Origin: Hydrogenovibrio sp. SC-1
GTDB taxonomy: Bacteria > Pseudomonadota > Gammaproteobacteria > Thiomicrospirales > Thiomicrospiraceae
Reading direction: 5' to 3'
DNA: 36,551 nt
Assembly (NCBI RefSeq): GCF_002848135.1
Contig: NZ_PKGB01000020.1
Span: 1-36,551 of the forward strand
In this document: positions 17,240-26,900 of the stretch, piece after piece
Layout of the letters: each line of letters opens with the position of its first letter
Position numbering within the stretch: position 1 is the stretch's first letter
Notes under the pieces: model-generated
The model's input: only the letters and a program-made list of their open reading frames with translations
The model's database searches: none
What the model was told of the DNA's origin: nothing
Position numbers and translations under genes: made by a program

Positions 17240-17425
17240 TTATACTCGATGTTGAGCATCGTTATATGCTTGTTCTTTATCGCGCTTTCCAATTGCAATT
17301 ACAAATACGACTATTCGTTCATCCTGCACTTGGTATATTAGCCGATACCCACTTTGACGAAGCTTGATCTTGTAACAGTTGTCTAATTCCCTCAAGCAGT
17401 TTGACTCAACACGAGGGTTTTCCAA
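17240..17425 (-). pseudogene. RelE-family toxin remnant, N-terminus lost
   Basis: The 61 codons match the C-terminal two-thirds of RelE/ParE-superfamily mRNA interferases: ENPRVESNCLREL, CYKIKLRQSGYRLIYQV, ERIVVFVIAIGKRDKEQAY. The usual protein is about 95 aa. Upstream in frame there is a stop (TGA) after three more codons, and no antitoxin gene adjoins, so the N-terminal helices are missing. The only start is TTG. It is a broken remnant of a relBE-type module at the end of the second recombinase pair, 23 bp after its stop. Confidence 0.8.
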
Positions 17426-17515
17426 TACTTGCGCCAGTCAAGCCCTTGAGATTCGTAGTTGAAATTTCAATGGCTTTTTTGGTCTTAACCAATCGTTAAT
17501 TTTCTTAGTTTAATT

Positions 17516-17548
17516 GGCTATATGAATTATAAGGTTGGAATCTAAATT
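17516..17548 (+). repeat. Left arm of 33-bp inverted repeat flanking the TA module
   Basis: It begins GGCTATATGAATTATAAGG and matches the reverse complement of 18824-18856 at 28 of 33 positions, including the uninterrupted core TAAGGTTGGAAT. The arms lie outside the Xre-RES gene pair, about 1.34 kb end to end. Confidence 0.75.
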
Positions 17549-17669
17549 TAAATTCTCCACTTGTAAAAGTGTTTCATCGGTTGGATGTCAATTAATAATG
17601 AAACTCTTTCAATATTGCATATAAAATAAAAAAAGGATAAAATTGCATTTGAAGCTCTTAAGGAGAGGG

Positions 17670-18047
17670 ATGGCAATGGTCGCACTTGAAAGAAAAGAAC
17701 TCAACAAAACACAAGTTGTTGCAAAGGCTTTAATCAATCTTAAAGAAGAACTTCGGTTAAGCAGTGAGTCTGTTGGACAGATTATTGGGGCAGACGCGAG
17801 CACGGTATTCCGAATCGGAAAAAACATGGACATGAAAGAAAATAAAGTCTTTGAGGGGGCTTTACTGCTTATTAGGGTTTACCGTTCTTTATTTGCATTG
17901 CTTGGTGGTGACAAAGCCGCGATGATTCATTGGCTAACCACGGCTAATAAAGACTTTGCCGAACAACGTCCAATTGAGCATATAAAAAGCTTAGTGGGTC
18001 TTGTGGAGGTTGTTCAATACCTTGATGCAATGCGTGGTCATGCATAA
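17670..18047 (+). CDS. Xre/MbcA/ParS-type antitoxin (DUF2384)
   Basis: This is the antitoxin of a type II Xre-RES toxin-antitoxin pair. The N-terminal half is helical and Xre-like (VVAKALINLKEELRLSSESV, then GQIIGADASTVFRIGK). The C-terminal DUF2384 part (LFALLGGDKAAMIHWLTTAN, then RPIEHIKSLVGLVEVVQYL) caps the toxin's active site in this family. It is 125 aa, typical for the family. AAGGAGAGG lies just upstream of two in-frame ATGs, 17670 and 17676. I give the first; the second has the more usual spacing. An earlier TTG start is unlikely. Its stop shares one base with the toxin start, so the two are cotranscribed and coupled. Autoregulation is usual in this family but no operator was identified. 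Confidence 0.88.
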   Translation: MAMVALERKELNKTQVVAKALINLKEELRLSSESVGQIIGADASTVFRIGKNMDMKENKVFEGALLLIRVYRSLFALLGGDKAAMIHWLTTANKDFAEQRPIEHIKSLVGLVEVVQYLDAMRGHA

Positions 18048-18772
18048 TGGATTTGAGTGCCTTATCAATCGAATATAGAGGAGTTATTTACAGAGTCGTT
18101 GAATCGCAAGAAAAAGTTGCAATAATGAACTTGGTTGACACGCTTGATGAACAAGCCTTACTTGAAGATTTAATTGAAGAAAGCAAACCCAGTGTTCAAG
18201 GCATGGAACAACGACACTATCTAATCAAAACACCTTTCAGATATCCACCGCTAAAACATGGCTCTCGGTTTGGTAGTCGTTTTGAATCGTCCATTTTTTA
18301 TGCTGGCCAGACTTTAAAAAGCGCGATTTGTGAATCGGCATTTTATAGTTTTTATTTTATGAGTCGATGCACTTTGCCTTATGAAGAGGCAATCATCAAT
18401 CACAAAACGTCTTTTTCAGTTGAAATTCAAGACAGCAATCACATTGCGCTAACCAAGATTTCAGACTCGGAAATAAAGGAAAAATTGACGCATAAATCCG
18501 ACTATCAATTTACTCAGTCAATCGGTAAACAAATGAGGGAAAAAGGCGTTTCTTCCTTTAGTTTTCTATCAGCTAGGTGTGAGGAAGAAGTTAATATAGG
18601 CGTTTTTGATATTCACTCATTTACTGGTGAACCAAAAAATTATCAGAATTGGGAGGTAAAACAAACTGCAAAAAATATCTTGTTTTATTGTCAGATGAAT
18701 CCAAGCCTTAGCTTATCTTTTAGTATAGAAAGCTTTTTGATTGATGATGTGTTGCCTGAGCCGAGTAACTAG
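18047..18772 (+). CDS. RES-domain toxin (NAD+-consuming family)
   Basis: The 241-aa protein carries the RES fold: Arg16 in YRVVES, KTPFRYPP (about 61-68), GSRFGSRFE with Arg74 and Arg78, IFYAG, Glu96 in ICESAFYSFYF, and the Ser segment SSFSFLSARCEEE (about 169-181). Family members such as MbcT and Res degrade NAD+, while ParT ADP-ribosylates a metabolic enzyme. Which activity applies here cannot be told. It directly follows its antitoxin with a one-base overlap. The key Arg, Glu and Ser positions are present, so it is probably active. The pair would stabilise the mobile unit or protect against phage; that role is inference. Confidence 0.9.
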   Translation: MDLSALSIEYRGVIYRVVESQEKVAIMNLVDTLDEQALLEDLIEESKPSVQGMEQRHYLIKTPFRYPPLKHGSRFGSRFESSIFYAGQTLKSAICESAFYSFYFMSRCTLPYEEAIINHKTSFSVEIQDSNHIALTKISDSEIKEKLTHKSDYQFTQSIGKQMREKGVSSFSFLSARCEEEVNIGVFDIHSFTGEPKNYQNWEVKQTAKNILFYCQMNPSLSLSFSIESFLIDDVLPEPSN

Positions 18773-19043
18773 CCATTCCTACCAAGTTTTGCACGAAACA
18801 AGCTTAGTTCAAGCATTAAAGGGAATTGACATTCCAACCTTAGAATTCACATGGCCAAAATAAAAAAGCGATAATCATTGATAGATATTTCATGTGTCTC
18901 CCAAAAAGTTCCGGCTTTCAAATGCTTATAGATTATGAGTAGAGCTAAATTATAACACAGTCGGTAATTTTATAGGCTAAGCAGAAGCGGTCGATGAGAT
19001 GCATTTTAGCATCTCTATTTAGGTGGCCAAATTCACTGTACCA
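18773..19043. other. Intergenic remnant region between TA module and truncated IS66
   Basis: No intact gene is seen. On the - strand there is a promoter-like TTATAATTT followed by GGGAG and a 17-codon signal-like ORF starting MKYLSMIIAF, cut off at the inverted-repeat arm (18824-18856); it looks like the stump of a gene. A hairpin GAGATGC / GCATCTC lies at 18996-19015. The bases next to the broken tnpC, read on the - strand, start TGTAATGGTACAG and run on through TTTGGCCACC, resembling an insertion-sequence end. Confidence 0.45.
18824..18856 (-). repeat. Right arm of 33-bp inverted repeat flanking the TA module
   Basis: Read on the - strand it begins GGCCATGTGAATTCTAAGG, matching 17516-17548 with five mismatches. 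It cuts the short - strand signal-like ORF, which suggests that the arm marks the edge of inserted DNA. Confidence 0.75.
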
Positions 19044-20054
19044 TTACAGTTTATAGCCACTGTAGTCATCGCACACTAGATGGCCTTGCCATTGACCTAG
19101 AACGTCTCGGGCATAACGTCCACTGCGTCCAGGGCTAAAGTCATAGTAAACGGCTTTTAAATCGCTGAATGAAGTGCTGGCATAAGCCCAGACATAGCCT
19201 TGTTGGGTTTTCTTGTTGCCAGGCTTTAATATCGGTACCGGGGTTTCATCTGCGTGCACAACAGCTTGTTTGAGCAGTTCATTTTTTAGGGCATCGGCCA
19301 GTGGGGTTAAATGCACGCCACAGATACCAACCCATTCGGCCAAGGTAGAGCGACTTAATGCCACGCCCGCTCGTTCAAAGATTTTCTCTTGGCGATATAA
19401 GGGAAGATGATCAACGTACTTGGCTAATAGTAAATGCGCCAGCAAGCCTGCGGTGGGCAGTCCTTTGTCGATGATCTGTGCTGGCATGGGGGCTTGGATT
19501 AAGCGATCACAGTCTTTACAGATCCACTTGCCACGCACATGACGTTCAACTTGGAAGCTACCTGGAATGTAGTCGAGTTTTTCACTGACGTCTTCACCGA
19601 TACGCTGTAGCTGACAGCCACACGAGCATTCGACATTGTCTGGTTCATGAACAATGGTTTTTCGGGGTAGGTCTTTGGGTAAAGATTGGCGTTTTGGTTG
19701 TTGCTTGATTTTAGACTGTTCAGGTGGGCTGAGCTGTTCAAGTTCCGATTCCAGAGCGGCAATGTCGGCATCACTCACCTCATCTAGCAGGCTCATTTGC
19801 AAGGCACTGAGTTGTTCACTGCTACGGGCGAATTTTAGGCGTCGAAGATAGGCCAGTTCATAGGTGAGTTTTTCAATGTGTAATTCTTTTTGTTGTAGGG
19901 TCTTTTGAGCATTTTCAATGGCCTGGTTTTTGTCTGCCAGTTCAGCTTGTGCCTGCTTTTCTAGGTGAGTCAACTGCGCCATCAGTTCTGTAGCGAACTG
20001 TTTTAATTGGTCAGGTGATAACTGGTTTAAAGCGGCTTCATTCATCGGCGACAT
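19044..20054 (-). pseudogene. tnpC: IS66 transposase TnpC, 3'-truncated (336 codons)
   Basis: The frame reaches the second catalytic motif (CDDYSGYKL) and then meets TAA supplied by foreign sequence, losing roughly the last third of the family length, including the third DDE acidic residue. The HADETPVP and zinc-finger regions are intact. The break is to the right of the TGTAATGGTACAG sequence, which suggests truncation by a later insertion or deletion. Confidence 0.88.
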
Positions 20055-20118
20055 TATACCAAAACGGGGTAAACATGATTCTGATTTGGGGGGTAAAAAA
20101 CCTTTTTTGGATAGATTT

Positions 20119-20448
20119 TTAGAGACATTGCACCGGCTGTTCCAACCGCTGCCAGGGCAACCCCTGAACTAGGGCTTGGCTTTGCTCTGCACTTAATGTC
20201 ATAGACTTATGTGATGGATACTGAATCCATTGAAACTTGCCTTCATTGAGTCGACGAGCACTGACCCAGATGCCAAAACCATCTTGAACCAATACCTTAA
20301 TGCGATTGGATCGCTTGTTGGTAAAAATATAGGCATGATGGCGTTGGGCTTGGCCGAATACTTGAACGACCCGACCCAGTAATGTTTCTGCGCCTGCTCG
20401 CATATCGACGGGTTCGGTGGCTAACCATATCTGATCAATGCGAATCAT
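20119..20448 (-). CDS. tnpB: IS66 TnpB, second copy
   Basis: Identical to 1026-1355, including the ATGA overlap with tnpA. It is intact, but its partner tnpC is broken in this copy. Confidence 0.93.
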   Translation of the reverse strand: MIRIDQIWLATEPVDMRAGAETLLGRVVQVFGQAQRHHAYIFTNKRSNRIKVLVQDGFGIWVSARRLNEGKFQWIQYPSHKSMTLSAEQSQALVQGLPWQRLEQPVQCL

Positions 20449-20777
20449 GAGATCACTTCCTTTAACCACTGGGCTGATTGCATGATCTGGTCAAGAGGCC
20501 ATTTTATGGTAATTTGTCCTTGGGCAGAAGGAAGCGTAAAGGTTACTTTTTCACAACTTGATGGCGGGGTCGGCAGAGCGATAAAGCTAGGTTGTGGTTG
20601 GTTGGGACTTGAGGTTTTGGTGTTTCGAATCCACTTATGGACAAGGTTGGCGTTAATACCATGAGACATGGCGACCTGAGCGACAGAGGCACCAGGCTCT
20701 TGGCAGGCAGCAACAATGCCTGCTTTAAATTCGGAAGAAAATTGACGTCGGGTTATTTTTGGAAGATTTTTTGTCAT
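20445..20777 (-). CDS. tnpA: IS66 TnpA, second copy
   Basis: Identical to 1352-1684. The leader palindrome recurs at 20783-20811, six bases before its ATG. Confidence 0.93.
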   Translation of the reverse strand: MTKNLPKITRRQFSSEFKAGIVAACQEPGASVAQVAMSHGINANLVHKWIRNTKTSSPNQPQPSFIALPTPPSSCEKVTFTLPSAQGQITIKWPLDQIMQSAQWLKEVIS

Positions 20778-20782
20778 ATTTT

Positions 20783-20811
20783 AGGTGTCCACTTATATTA
20801 GGTGGACACCT
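20783..20811 (-). promoter_or_regulatory. Palindrome in the tnpA leader, second copy
   Basis: Same AGGTGTCCAC / GTGGACACCT inverted repeat as at 1690-1718. Confidence 0.55.
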
Positions 20812-20866
20812 ATTTTAGAGGGTGCGGTGTTGAATTAAAGGTGTGTTCACCGGACGCTTACAAAAA

Positions 20867-20965
20867 AGCAATGTGCAATTTTTGAACATTGCAAATTCAG
20901 GTAAGCCTTTTAAGCTCTTTAGCCTTGGTGTAATTACCTCAGTTAGCTGCCAATTAAAGTCGTAA
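20867..20965 (+). pseudogene. rhuM fragment truncated at the IS66 end, second copy
   Basis: Identical to 1774-1872. The IS terminus ends at 20861, five bases before the first recognisable codon, and the frame closes at TAA 20963-20965. Confidence 0.7.
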
Positions 20966-21056
20966 TGAAGTGTCCCATCTTGTAAATGGCAACAACAAAA
21001 GACAAAGGCTATCCAGCTAGCCCAGAATTTGACTGTTGCCCTTAGAGGCCCTACAA

Positions 21057-21082
21057 AGCCCAGTTTAATAGCTGGGCTTTTT
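21057..21082 (+). terminator. Rho-independent terminator, second copy
   Basis: Same AGCCCAG / CTGGGCT stem plus T-run as at 1964-1989. Confidence 0.65.
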
Positions 21083-21133
21083 GGTTTATAGGTTTTGCGA
21101 ACATAGAGCTCGTATGATGCACAGGTTTTTCGA

Positions 21134-21697
21134 CTATGAATAAACAGAATGCTCAATCTGCATAAGCAGCTGGTTCACGGCCTTTATTCCAGTAATATTC
21201 TTCACCACCTCAATAGGTTTTCGATCATCAAGAAATTTAGCTGGTTCTTTCATCCATTCAACTGCAATTTCCTTAGTGCCTAAGACACGATTTGCTGTAT
21301 CTAAAGTGTCAGCTAATCCATACACAAGATTAGCACCGTGAAAATTAAGTAATGAATCATTAGATTCAATACAGTCATTCACCGTATTTTCTGGCAATCC
21401 AAGATAACCTAGCAAATCCGTTTCTGAAATACCCAGTTCTTCAGCCAGTAGTGCTATGGCGTTGACATGAATGCTGTCACTTTCAAGTGTCTCGAAATTC
21501 CTAAAATGGTTATGACTGGAAAAACCAATGGCTTCGAGCATGCTTGTATTAGATGATATTGATTTTTGCTCTACTGGCTTGTTATTTGGTTTAGCTGTGT
21601 CTTTCTTCTTCGGGTCTTTAATCAAACTGTTCGCAAACCAATAAAGAAAACCATAAAACCCTAGTACAAACAAAACAACAATAATTTTTTCTAGCAT
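21134..21697 (-). CDS. Membrane-anchored DUF2384 protein, second copy
   Basis: Identical to 2041-2604. In this copy the Xre-RES pair is visible 2.4 kb away on the other strand. The genuine antitoxin there (17670-18047) has the same C-terminal domain but no membrane helix. If the tethered protein can bind that RES toxin, the two modules would be functionally linked; nothing in the sequence proves this. Confidence 0.75.
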   Translation of the reverse strand: MLEKIIVVLFVLGFYGFLYWFANSLIKDPKKKDTAKPNNKPVEQKSISSNTSMLEAIGFSSHNHFRNFETLESDSIHVNAIALLAEELGISETDLLGYLGLPENTVNDCIESNDSLLNFHGANLVYGLADTLDTANRVLGTKEIAVEWMKEPAKFLDDRKPIEVVKNITGIKAVNQLLMQIEHSVYS

Positions 21698-21833
21698 AAT
21701 TACTTTCCTTCGATAGTTTAATCTTTTCACATCTAATTACCTCAACGCCCTTTGATTGTAGTGATACAGACGGTAGAGAGTTGATGACAACACTTCGTAA
21801 TATTCAAATCAGCATATCAATATTGATACAGTC

Positions 21834-22277
21834 TTAGTTTTTGTCCGTGCCGCCTTCTTCAATATCCCAATCACGGCTTTTAGCAACGACAAATGCATAA
21901 AAGGATAGTGCTGCTGTCACTGTGATAAATAAAAGCAACAGTTCTAGCACCGTACTTTTCCATTCAATCTCATCCTTTAAAGGCAGGTTGTTAAATCTAT
22001 TGGGATCACAAACCGTCCCAGTAAAGGGTAAATATCGTGCAAAGCCTTCAATAGTTGGATAGTGCAATTGATTTTGAATGCAAATGATTTGTTCGGGGTT
22101 TGAAGGATCAACTTTCTGGTGATATTGCCTTTCAATAAATAGCGCCAAGTAGTGTTTTTTGCCTTCTATATCCGAATAGAGCTTAAAGCTCAACAATGCA
22201 CATAGTCATACAAAGACGATAAAGATCTGCTTGGATACAGGTATTTTGGTTAAATGCATTTTAATGTTAGTTTTCAT
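21834..22277 (-). pseudogene. Two-helix membrane protein gene with in-frame TGA, second copy
   Basis: Identical to 2741-3184. The TGA is at 22206-22208, so the nonsense codon predates the duplication. Confidence 0.6.
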
Positions 22278-22347
22278 TTAAAAATCCTCTTTTGAAGTTA
22301 TGCATTTTCCGTGCAATTTTGAGTTCTTGATTAATAAGCCAGCGCGA

Positions 22348-22650
22348 TTAATTATTGACATTCTTCTCGGATTGGCTTTGATTGAGTTTGATGAACTGAA
22401 TCAGTTCAAGCTTCTTCTCATAATCTTTAATGAGTGCAACTGCTTTCGCTTTAAGATCCGGTTGATCAGATAAGTAATCCAGCTTTTCAAGCAAGACCTC
22501 ATATTCCTCAGGAGTCTCAATGGCTTTATTTCTGCGGGATTCCCGCAATTTATTTGCAGCAGCTTTCTCTTTACGTGTAGTAAAAAACAGACCTGCCAGA
22601 GCAAAAGTAAACAGGCAGAAAAATACCCAAGTAAAAGGTGATAGTGACAT
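22348..22650 (-). CDS. Small membrane protein with coiled-coil tail, second copy
   Basis: Identical to 3255-3557, with the same GAGGAG ribosome site choosing the ATG at 22650. Confidence 0.65.
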   Translation of the reverse strand: MSLSPFTWVFFCLFTFALAGLFFTTRKEKAAANKLRESRRNKAIETPEEYEVLLEKLDYLSDQPDLKAKAVALIKDYEKKLELIQFIKLNQSQSEKNVNN

Positions 22651-23138
22651 GATTTTTCTCCTCATTTATTCATCAATAAACCTGAATAGTTGGGTTCGAT
22701 AAACGGTTTATTCAGGCGGTGACAGGAGTCGAAATATGCGAAGTAAAATCAACTTCTACTAACGAAAGGGGGAATCGAAATTTAGGAAGGGTGTTTTTGG
22801 GTTGAAATTTTTTATAAAGGATTATTGAATTGATTTATGCAGGTAAGGGTATTCAATTTTAGGTCGTTTGGAGCTGAATTAATGCACTTTAAATGCACTT
22901 TTAAAAGTTTTTAGGTCCCCATTATAAGCACAGTGCAATTTGCGCTGATTTATCAATGAATATGTAATACTGAAAAATTATGTGATCGAAGCGTATTAGT
23001 CCTCGGTATTCTGAAACACTTAATGAACAGTATTTTGAGAAGCTAGAAGATGCTTAAGTTTGTTTAGAACTAGATCATCTCGTCACCGCCAAGTGATGAC
23101 GAGATGTGCATTATTGATGGTCGTTTGATTTATGGATA
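22651..23138. other. Non-coding stretch, second copy
   Basis: Same content as 3558-4045. The CATCTCGTCA / TGACGAGATG palindrome lies at 23076-23106. No gene is seen. Confidence 0.5.
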
Positions 23139-23513
23139 CTAAAGAACCTCTTCAATGATGAATGGAATAAAGACGTCTCCACATGAATCGCGTTCTTCTT
23201 TACCCATAGTTGCTTTGATGTTGATATAAATGGCTTGATTTAAAATAAATCTATTGCTGAAAAACGGAACTTTTTTGGTAGGTACTTTTTTTTCAGATGC
23301 CATTTTGACAAAAATTTGCTTAAGAATTTTTTCTGAAAAGTCGAAAGATAAAGCAAACTTTTCATCATTAATTTTCTGAGCAACCATGAACGTAAATTTA
23401 TTTGGATTTATTTTAAAAAAATCAAGCAGAGGTATTCCGTGAAAGAAAAACTCATTTTGTTGTCTAGCGATCCCCATTTCTTTCATTTTCACGCCAAAGT
23501 CTTCAAATTTCAT
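23139..23513 (-). CDS. Hypothetical protein, 124 aa, second copy
   Basis: Identical to 4046-4420; not recognised. Confidence 0.6.
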   Translation of the reverse strand: MKFEDFGVKMKEMGIARQQNEFFFHGIPLLDFFKINPNKFTFMVAQKINDEKFALSFDFSEKILKQIFVKMASEKKVPTKKVPFFSNRFILNQAIYINIKATMGKEERDSCGDVFIPFIIEEVL

Positions 23514-23913
23514 AATTAATCTATCCTATTTTGATGGTTAATTTAAAAAACTTTAAAAACAAAATTTTTTGCTTGTTCTAAAGCCTCGACATCTAAAGGG
23601 GGATTCTTTTTTTAAAGTAGCTATTTTGAAATTAATAAAATTGACTTTTTTAATGAGTTGATGATATTCGGTGTTCGGCGGGTTTGATATTCAACAGCAG
23701 AAAACATATATCAACGAATGACATAATTAAGATTAGGCAGGCAATCAAGAAATGCAATAATCGTGCATTTTTTTATGTTGCTTGATTCCTGTGGTGGGCG
23801 TTAAATGTTATTTCAGTCTAGTCGTTAAATATCTAACGGCTAAGGCCTGAATTTCTAGGAGTTTTTTCTCCAAAAGACTTGGAGATAGCGCAGATCGGTA
23901 TTTTGGGCGCCAG
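23514..23913. other. Non-coding stretch with large palindrome, second copy
   Basis: Same content as 4421-4820. The AATCAAG-AAATGCA palindrome lies at 23743-23787. Confidence 0.5.
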
Positions 23914-26900
23914 TCAGCTTGGGTTTAAACGACGAAATACACAAATCGTGCACATCAAATAATAAAAAGGATGATGCTTTCTATTTTTATCATTGACTAC
24001 CCGTATCTCAATTCTTGAGTGTGTTCCAGGGCGAGAAGGGTAGCTGGCTTGTTGTTTAATCTGCTGTGGCGTTAACTCTAACCCTGTTTTCCAGTAATTT
24101 ACGTCCTCACGATTTCGATCGATATCAGAGGGTTTTTGGGGCCTTTTTAGGTGGATCAAAATTATGAACTTCATCTCTAACTGCTCAATTAATCCCTTTA
24201 ATGTGGTTGCTTGATGCAAATCAGTGGTGAGCAGCTGATAGCTTCTTTGAGGCTTTAGGGTGGTTAAGTCATTTGACTCAGGGGTTAAGCATTGATCAAA
24301 CAGGTCTAGGCAAGTTTTTATTTCGGGCGCTAATTGGTGCATTTGAGATAAATCGCCACCGCTAATGGTTTTAAGTCTTTTTGCTAGGCTATCAAACACG
24401 AATTTTTCAGATTTATTAAGCGCTCGCAAACGATACTTAGGGTTTTTCATGAAAAACTTTTCAATCCGGCGCTCCTTTCTTGAAAGCTTATCTCGGCTGT
24501 CAATCTGTGCTAAATCTTGATAAGTCGTCATTTGTTTAACCCATGTGGCGGATAAGGTTTCTAGTTTAGGAGGAGAAGTAAAAATCGGTTCAGATTTAAA
24601 CACCGCGGATTGATGAGCTTTTAATTGCAGTTTAATCCGCTGTTTTAATGCTTTAGGAGCGACATACTGGCAAGCATAAGCAATTTTTTCCGTCTTCTTT
24701 TTACGTAAATAAGAATCATTTGCACCAGATAGATTTGCCCAGAATTGCGAGTTAAACTTTTCAGCCAGTTGGTCTTGAATCATCATTATCACAAGGTCCG
24801 ATGTGTGGATATAGTGCTCAAAAGTGGTTTTAAAATTGGCGTGCCCCATTTTGATGGCAATCCAGAAAGGCGCCTTTTTACTCTTTTGAGTGGTTGGAAG
24901 TAGCGCTAATTTTCTTTCTTGTGCACACTCCAGCCACTGCTGTGTTTTTGGAAACGCGAGAAAAGTATCTTTCAGTTTTAAATCAAGCTCTGCTATACAA
25001 GCAGATAAAAAATGCCAAGAAGCAAAACTGTGGCGCAGATGATGAAAATTGAGTGTTTGATCTTGCGACGATTCATGTATAAATCTCATTAATGGATGCT
25101 TAATGTATTGAATCGCCGGGGTTTTAGACGGATTAGATGTTTTGCCAAAAAGATAAAGTGCTTCTTTCAATTTTTGCTGCTCTCGCATACCTTTTCTTTG
25201 GACTTCTTGCATGAGTTTGAAAAAGCGTTGATTAATGACATCGATTTCATCGTTAGTGAGTAAGTTGGCCAATTCCAAACTGCGCTTTGCCGAGGTGGTT
25301 TTCAGTTCGCGGTCATAACTTTCACGGATGACCAGAATGGGGAAACTGGCACAGTAGATGTAATCGCTGACTTTAATCTTAAATGCTTCAGTAGAGCGCA
25401 ATCCGCATTTAAAGCCAAGAATAAGCATCAAATCCATCATGGCATAACGGTTTTGTTGTTCCTTATCTGAGAGATCTTTCTGAAGGTTTTTAAGATGTTT
25501 TCTGACCCTTTCATACGCATCAAAGGTGAAGAGATTACTGTTTACGGTCATATCAGTGAGTTTAGGATCCCCAAACACTTCCGTTTTATCATAAATGGGC
25601 GGTGCCTTTTTGTTCTTCTCTAGCCAGCTATTGAAAATTCTCAGGTTGTATTGGATTGTGTTGACATTACGATCGGAAATGGCCTGGTCAATCACCTCTA
25701 GGAATAAGTTTGCCCGCTCATCTGATGATGTTTTTAGCAGATCTCTCTCATGAAAGACACCCAGAATATGCCTGGCAATCGAATCGAGTTTACCAAGGAT
25801 TTTGATGGGGCTGATATCAAAACGATTTTTGCCAGGCAAGACTTTTAATTGTGACAACCCCCAGTCCAATAGGTATTGTAAATTGGGTGTTAAACCATAA
25901 ATACTATTAGCTTCGCCTAAGATTTTCGTATGCAAAGTTTTTGGATCGGCTTTGCGACTGGGATGATTAAAGACTTTACGCACTTGTGAAAGCCCATAGC
26001 TTCTATAGCAAGGTTTCTCGCTTAGAGTTTTCGGCTCAGATTCATAGGGTAAGTGTTGATCATTAAAAGAAATGGCATATAGCTTTTCTAGTGTTGAAGG
26101 TTTTAAGCAGTGAGATTTTAATGTGCCTGCTGTGTTGTGGAGGATAACGGGGGCTAAGGTATCAAATAGCCCCAATTCAGCTAAGCGACAGATCCCAAAT
26201 AAGGAAGTGGGCATTAAGTGTTGTGGAATGCCAAGTTGTTTTGTATAAGTGCTTACCGATTTAAGTAAAGCGCTCGCAAATAACTTGTGTTTTGTTTTGT
26301 GAGAGTTGACGGTGTTTGGCGAGCACTTATTCTCAATGTGGTGGTGTTGTACTTTTTTTTCAACTAGAGTTGTAATCAAATCATGCGGTGTCAAACGGTA
26401 AATTAAAAGCTCGGTAATCGGAGAAAGAAATACACGCCTGTTAGGGTTGAAATCATCTACGGGTACATTGAAAAAAAGCCGTTTGTTCTGATAATGAAAA
26501 TTGGCCTCATCGGGTAATTGTTTTATGAGCATAATCAATTGCATTTTGTTTAACACAAATGACTGAAACAGTAAGTCAGTTACTAGAACTCCCAATTTGA
26601 TTTCATCTGACAAGTTCGAAGTGTGCAACTCGTCTCGGATGAATTTAAGGTGCAGGTTTTTTAATTCAGTGGCATATAAATAGTTTTGCCAGCTTTCTGG
26701 CGTACCCAAAGGGTTAATTGGCCGAGGGATTTGTTTTAAGGTATCAAAAAATGGCAGATGCCATAGAAGGCTGCTGTTACCAAAATCGATAACCATATTG
26801 AGAAACTCAAGGATTTGGGCGGTTTGTTTGAGATTGCTTGTGCCATTGTCCAATATCACTTTCTGAAATTGGTGAAAGTTTGCTTCATTTAAATGTTTCG

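Larger units (their letters stand above)
19044..20861 (-). mobile_element. IS66-family insertion sequence, left end deleted
   Basis: This is the same element as at the window start, with both limits visible. The tnpA-side terminal repeat ends at 20861. The tnpC side is cut within the gene at 19044-19046 and joined to unrelated DNA, so one terminal repeat is missing and the copy cannot transpose by itself. Confidence 0.88.

Noticed and set aside
17516-18856. Integron attC sites around the toxin-antitoxin pair
   Set aside because: The arms contain GTTGGAA, which does not fit the GTTRRRY core, and no integron integrase or attC-type secondary structure is seen.
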